Shown here: piece after piece, positions 6,742 to 8,614 of the stretch
How positions within the stretch are numbered: position 1 is the stretch's first letter
Layout: each line of letters begins with the position of its first letter
From: Helicobacteraceae bacterium
GTDB lineage: Bacteria; Campylobacterota; Campylobacteria; Campylobacterales; Sulfurimonadaceae
DNA length: 8,614 bases
Assembly (NCBI GenBank): GCA_015488855.1
Contig: WFMY01000072.1
Coordinates: 1 to 8,614, forward strand
Direction: 5' to 3'
Program-made: the position numbers and the translations under genes
The notes under the pieces: generated by a model
The model's database searches: none
What the model was told of the DNA's origin: nothing
What the model saw: the letters and a program-made list of their open reading frames with translations, nothing else

Positions 6742-7809
6742 CTAAATAACGATAGGCATAACTATCGTTTTAAAGTTTTCATCACTCAGTATAAATGGAA
6801 GATTACTTTCATTGAGTCCTATGTTGAACTCTGATGTGTTGATAGAGTTTAAAAAGTCTAAAAGATATCTGGAGTTGATCGCTATGCTAAATACCTCATC
6901 AAAACCTGTACTAAAGTTGATATCTGTTTTTGCTTCTATATTATCATCACTTAAACTCTCAAATGTAATGGTGTCATTTAAAAAAGTAATTTTGACATCT
7001 ATAGAAATAGTAGTTATTTGTTTTATAGCACTAATTATTTCTGACTTTGGTAATACTAAATTATGTGTAATATCTTTAGGAATTATTCTTGAATATTCAG
7101 GAAATTTACCATTGATGAGCTTTGTAAAAAATGTATATTGTTTAGAATGAATGATAAGATTTGTTTCATCATAATAAAGTTCAATATCATTAAAGAAAAG
7201 TTTTTGAATCTCTACAATAGCTTTTTTAGGAACAATAATAGAAATTTCTGCAGCTCCAGAGTTAGGAATGTTAACAATAGCAAGTCTTCTTGTATCTGTA
7301 GATGCAAAGTTTATGCTATCTGTTTTTATATCTATGAGAGCACCATTGAGTTCAAATTTAGGGTTATTGTTGTCTATAGCTGGTGTAATCTTTTTAAGAG
7401 ATTCTATAAGGGCATGAGATTCTATAGATATACGAGCTTTTCCTTCATAAGATGGAAATTCAGGAAATTCATTGTGTGAAAATACAGGAAGTTTAAATTT
7501 TGAATGAGATTGAGAGATAAAGAGAGTATCATTTTTAAGTTCTAGTTTTATATTGTCATCTTTAAGTATGCGGACTATATCTAAAAACTTTTTACCATTA
7601 GCTGTAACTGAGCCAATTTGTTCTATATTTACATTCTCAGTAGTGACTAAAAAGCCTATCTCATAATCAGTAGCTTTTAATGTAAGCTGGTTATTTGAAG
7701 CATCTAAATAGATATGAGATGTTATTTGTGATGTATCTTTTTTTTCTAAAAATGGTTGTGCTGATATTAGGATATTTTCTAATACAGATTTTGAAATATT
7801 TATGAGCAT
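6742..7809 (-). CDS. dnaN: DNA polymerase III beta subunit (sliding clamp)
   Basis: The ring-shaped processivity clamp that tethers DNA polymerase III and other partners to DNA. The 355-residue length is normal for the family and fits three clamp folds (about 1-120, 125-240 and 245-355). Supporting motifs are KATDYEIG (45-52) in the first fold, STDTRRLA (170-177), equivalent to the ATDGHRLA type, GKFPEY (234-239), INSRYLLDFL (311-320) and the C-terminal MPIVI (351-355), which forms part of the partner-binding cleft. TAGGA 6 nt upstream supports the ATG at 7809. It follows dnaA across the origin-like gap and precedes gyrB; no recF lies between dnaN and gyrB. Its own promoter probably lies immediately after dnaA, with DnaA boxes at the start site, which suggests control by DnaA. 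The identity is certain. Confidence 0.98.
   Translation of the reverse strand: MLINISKSVLENILISAQPFLEKKDTSQITSHIYLDASNNQLTLKATDYEIGFLVTTENVNIEQIGSVTANGKKFLDIVRILKDDNIKLELKNDTLFISQSHSKFKLPVFSHNEFPEFPSYEGKARISIESHALIESLKKITPAIDNNNPKFELNGALIDIKTDSINFASTDTRRLAIVNIPNSGAAEISIIVPKKAIVEIQKLFFNDIELYYDETNLIIHSKQYTFFTKLINGKFPEYSRIIPKDITHNLVLPKSEIISAIKQITTISIDVKITFLNDTITFESLSDDNIEAKTDINFSTGFDEVFSIAINSRYLLDFLNSINTSEFNIGLNESNLPFILSDENFKTIVMPIVI
6748..6769. repeat. 8-bp inverted repeat covering the dnaN 3' end
   Basis: The perfect arms AACGATAG (6748-6755) and CTATCGTT (6762-6769) with a 6-nt loop lie within the last codons of dnaN. In dnaN mRNA a stem could form just before the stop codon. The following sequence (ATTTAGATAT) is not a U-tract, so it is at best a weak terminator or an mRNA 3'-end stabiliser. 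Confidence 0.4.
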
Positions 7810-7836
7810 ATATTTTCCTATATATTTATATATTTT
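7810..7836. other. AT-rich DNA unwinding element
   Basis: Twenty-seven bases between the dnaN ATG and the TAG repeats, made of A and T apart from the two C residues that form the dnaN Shine-Dalgarno. TpA steps are frequent (TATATATTTATATATTTT). Low stability next to the trio repeats fits the site of initial strand opening. Confidence 0.65.
7816..7820 (-). promoter_or_regulatory. dnaN ribosome binding site
   Basis: TAGGA on the minus strand, 6 nt before the dnaN ATG. It sits inside the AT-rich unwinding stretch, so the origin and the dnaN translation start share sequence. Confidence 0.65.
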
Positions 7837-7852
7837 TAGTAGCTAGTAGTAG
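7837..7852 (+). other. DnaA-trio repeat tract with adjacent G-run
   Basis: The plus strand reads TAG TAG C TAG TAG TAG, followed by the rest of the G-run (G7852-G7856). Read 3' to 5' this is the GAT trinucleotide described for DnaA-trio elements, to which the DnaA filament binds on single-stranded DNA. The order of boxes, GC cluster, trios and AT-rich DNA on the minus strand closely resembles the Bacillus subtilis unwinding module. A single C at 7843 breaks the 3-bp register after three repeats. Confidence 0.75.
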
Positions 7853-7857
7853 GGGGA

Positions 7858-7866
7858 TGTGAATAA
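7858..7866 (-). promoter_or_regulatory. DnaA box, TTATTCACA
   Basis: On the minus strand this 9-mer differs from the classical TTATCCACA at one position and has the TTCAC core reported for Campylobacterota boxes. It lies 1 bp from the G-run and would anchor the DnaA filament that extends over the trio repeats. Confidence 0.85.
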
Positions 7867-7874
7867 GTGAATAA
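7866..7874 (-). promoter_or_regulatory. DnaA box, TTATTCACT, tandem with the previous one
   Basis: Same orientation as the box at 7858-7866, with an 8-bp repeat unit: GTGAATAA occurs twice in a row at 7859-7874. It differs from TTATTCACA only in the last base. The close tandem spacing suits cooperative DnaA loading toward the unwinding element. Confidence 0.75.
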
Positions 7875-7917
7875 CACCATTCTAATCCTCTACACTGGTA
7901 AATACTTATGTGATGAA

Positions 7918-7926
7918 TATGAATAA
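7918..7926 (-). promoter_or_regulatory. Degenerate DnaA box, TTATTCATA
   Basis: Matches TTATTCACA at eight of nine positions but loses the core C, so binding may be weak. Another weak match, TTCATCACA, lies next to it at 7909-7917 in the same orientation. Confidence 0.45.
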
Positions 7927-7928
7927 CC

Positions 7929-7937
7929 CAATTCACA
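7929..7937 (+). promoter_or_regulatory. DnaA box, CAATTCACA
   Basis: Keeps the TTCACA core and matches TTATTCACA at seven of nine positions. It is in the opposite orientation to the boxes near the G-run and lies just downstream of the proposed dnaN transcription start. Confidence 0.55.
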
Positions 7938-7938
7938 T

Positions 7939-7947
7939 TGCTTCACA
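7939..7947 (+). promoter_or_regulatory. DnaA box, TGCTTCACA
   Basis: TTCACA core with a degenerate 5' part (seven of nine positions), one base from the previous box and in the same orientation. It overlaps the proposed dnaN transcription start, so bound DnaA could block dnaN transcription. Confidence 0.5.
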
Positions 7948-7953
7948 TAAGAG

Positions 7954-7982
7954 ATTATATCTTTTTTTTACTTTTAATACAA
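7954..7982 (-). promoter_or_regulatory. Candidate dnaN promoter immediately after dnaA
   Basis: On the minus strand TTGTAT (7977-7982) and a perfect TATAAT (7954-7959) are separated by exactly 17 bp. The spacer contains an 8-A tract. The -35 box begins two bases after the dnaA stop codon. Transcription would start near 7947 and run through the whole DnaA-box and unwinding region, giving a leader of about 138 nt before the dnaN ATG. The -10 and the spacing are good; the -35 is weak. Confidence 0.55.
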
Positions 7983-7984
7983 TT

Positions 7985-8614
7985 TTAACTATTTGCAGTG
8001 ATTTTATTTGTCAATTCTTCGATTTTTACTTTAAAGTCCTCATCATTTTGCATGAGGGAATTTATCTTTTTTAGAGTATGACTTATGGCAGTGTGATCTT
8101 TCATACCAAAATACAAAGCAAGTTGTGGCATGGTGTTTTGAGTGAGTTCTCTACAAAGATAGATAGATATTCTTCTTGCATAAACAAGATTTCTACTTCT
8201 CCCTTTAGAACGAATTTCACTTGGTTTGATATTTAAATCTTTTGAGACAAATTTTGTAATGTTATCAAGAGTAAGATTTGCACGGTTTTCTTGAACTTGG
8301 TCTTTGAGTACATTTTTTGTAAATTCTAAGTCTATGTCAACATGCATCAGTTGTGAATAGGCATGAAGTTTTGAGAGGATGCCCTCTATCTCACGAACAT
8401 TTGACTCTATCACCGTAGCTATGTAGTTGATGATCTCTGGTGTAAGATTTACTTTGTTTAGTTCACATTTGTTTTTGATGATAGCTATCTTTGTTTCAAG
8501 TTCAGGTGGTTGGATATCTGCTACGAGTCCATGTTCAAACCTACTTTGAAGTCTTTTTTCAAGCCCAGCTATCTTTTTTGGATGTTTATCTGCAGTCAAT
8601 ATAATCTGTTTTCC
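7985..8614 (-). CDS. dnaA: Chromosomal replication initiator DnaA, C-terminal part (cut by window edge)
   Basis: DnaA binds 9-bp boxes at the origin, forms an ATP-dependent filament and opens the duplex. The last 209 residues are present, and the reading frame stays open to the right edge. The fragment starts inside the AAA+ domain at sensor I (ILTADKHPKK, fragment residues 5-14). It then shows the box VII arginine in RLQSRFEHG (R25), PPELETKIAI (36-45) and sensor II in NVREIEGIL (72-80, R74). DNA-binding domain IV follows: the basic-loop region SKGRSRNLVYARR (136-148) and the helix-turn-helix signature GMKDHTAISH (170-179). The usual signature is GRDHTTVxHA, so Lys172 replaces a DNA-contacting Arg. 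The apparent start at 8599 is an internal TTG, not the gene start. It lies directly before the origin region and dnaN. The identity is certain. Confidence 0.97.
   Translation of the reverse strand, partial: GKQIILTADKHPKKIAGLEKRLQSRFEHGLVADIQPPELETKIAIIKNKCELNKVNLTPEIINYIATVIESNVREIEGILSKLHAYSQLMHVDIDLEFTKNVLKDQVQENRANLTLDNITKFVSKDLNIKPSEIRSKGRSRNLVYARRISIYLCRELTQNTMPQLALYFGMKDHTAISHTLKKINSLMQNDEDFKVKIEELTNKITANS

Larger units (their letters stand above)
7810..7984. other. oriC: Replication origin (oriC2-type) between dnaA and dnaN
   Basis: This 175-bp gap has no gene but has the parts of a bacterial origin in the correct order. From the dnaN side they are an A+T-only stretch, TAG trinucleotide repeats, a G-run, two tandem DnaA boxes, and further boxes in both orientations toward dnaA. 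Campylobacterota such as Helicobacter pylori are known to have bipartite origins flanking dnaA, with the unwinding element on the downstream side. By that model this is the oriC2 part, and an oriC1 box cluster would lie upstream of dnaA, outside the window. Origin function is inferred from pattern and location. Confidence 0.85.

Noticed and set aside
6748..6769. Intrinsic terminator at the end of dnaN
   Set aside because: The stem is good, but in the direction of transcription it is followed by ATTTAGATAT instead of a U-run, and it overlaps the coding end. It is kept only as an inverted repeat.
7138..7479. Plus-strand open frame of 113 codons opposite dnaN
   Set aside because: It lies wholly antisense to the well-supported dnaN, is rich in Cys, Arg, Asn and Phe from the reversed codons, and shows no recognisable domain. 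The same applies to the plus-strand frame at 6812-7150.
7475..7483. DnaA box-like ATTTTCACA inside dnaN
   Set aside because: It is a single seven-of-nine match within coding sequence, isolated from the cluster, as expected by chance in AT-rich DNA.
7985..8599. DnaA as a complete short gene starting at 8599
   Set aside because: Position 8599-8597 is a TTG inside the sensor I motif of the AAA+ domain, and the frame continues upstream to the window edge with typical DnaA residues. The gene is simply cut off.

Overview
The window is a compact, low-GC stretch of a bacterial chromosome centred on the replication-initiation locus. Gene content (dnaA-dnaN-gyrB with no recF between dnaN and gyrB, then queF), the sequence style of DnaA, DnaN and GyrB, and DnaA boxes with a TTCAC core all point to Campylobacterota (the former Epsilonproteobacteria). 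A free-living Sulfurimonas-like lineage is my best guess. The genus is inferred from gene order and protein style and was not tested. The core genes appear intact, and no mobile elements, tRNA/rRNA genes or CRISPR arrays are visible.

Layout from right to left, the main direction of transcription (minus strand): the 3' part of dnaA (7985-8614, running off the right edge); a 175-bp dnaA-dnaN gap (7810-7984) that reads as a replication origin; dnaN (6742-7809); a 191-bp gap with several dyads and a likely gyrB promoter; gyrB (4241-6550); a membrane-anchored protein with degenerate GGDEF and EAL domains (2819-4222), 18 bp after gyrB; and queF (2439-2816), tightly coupled to it. The plus-strand gene cca (1232-2467) meets queF tail to tail with a 29-bp overlap. 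A 222-bp divergent intergenic region separates cca from typA/bipA (minus strand, N-terminal 336 codons, running off the left edge). No gap exceeds 300 bp.

The most informative non-coding region is the dnaA-dnaN gap. On the minus strand it carries two tandem DnaA boxes, a C-run, a CTA-repeat tract (the DnaA-trio pattern, 3'-GAT-5' on the other strand), and then pure A+T sequence running into the dnaN ribosome binding site. This is the order of a basal origin-unwinding module. A consensus-like promoter just after the dnaA stop codon would send the dnaN transcript through all of it, so dnaN expression and origin firing may be physically linked.

The genes are mostly core functions: initiator, sliding clamp, gyrase, tRNA modification (queF), tRNA 3'-end maturation (cca) and a ribosome-associated GTPase (typA). 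The least ordinary protein is the GGDEF/EAL-like one, which has lost most catalytic residues in both domains and probably acts as a receptor or scaffold rather than an enzyme. I found no clear new multi-gene system here. The origin architecture, the degenerate c-di-GMP-type protein and the dyad-rich dnaN-gyrB gap are the points worth following up.
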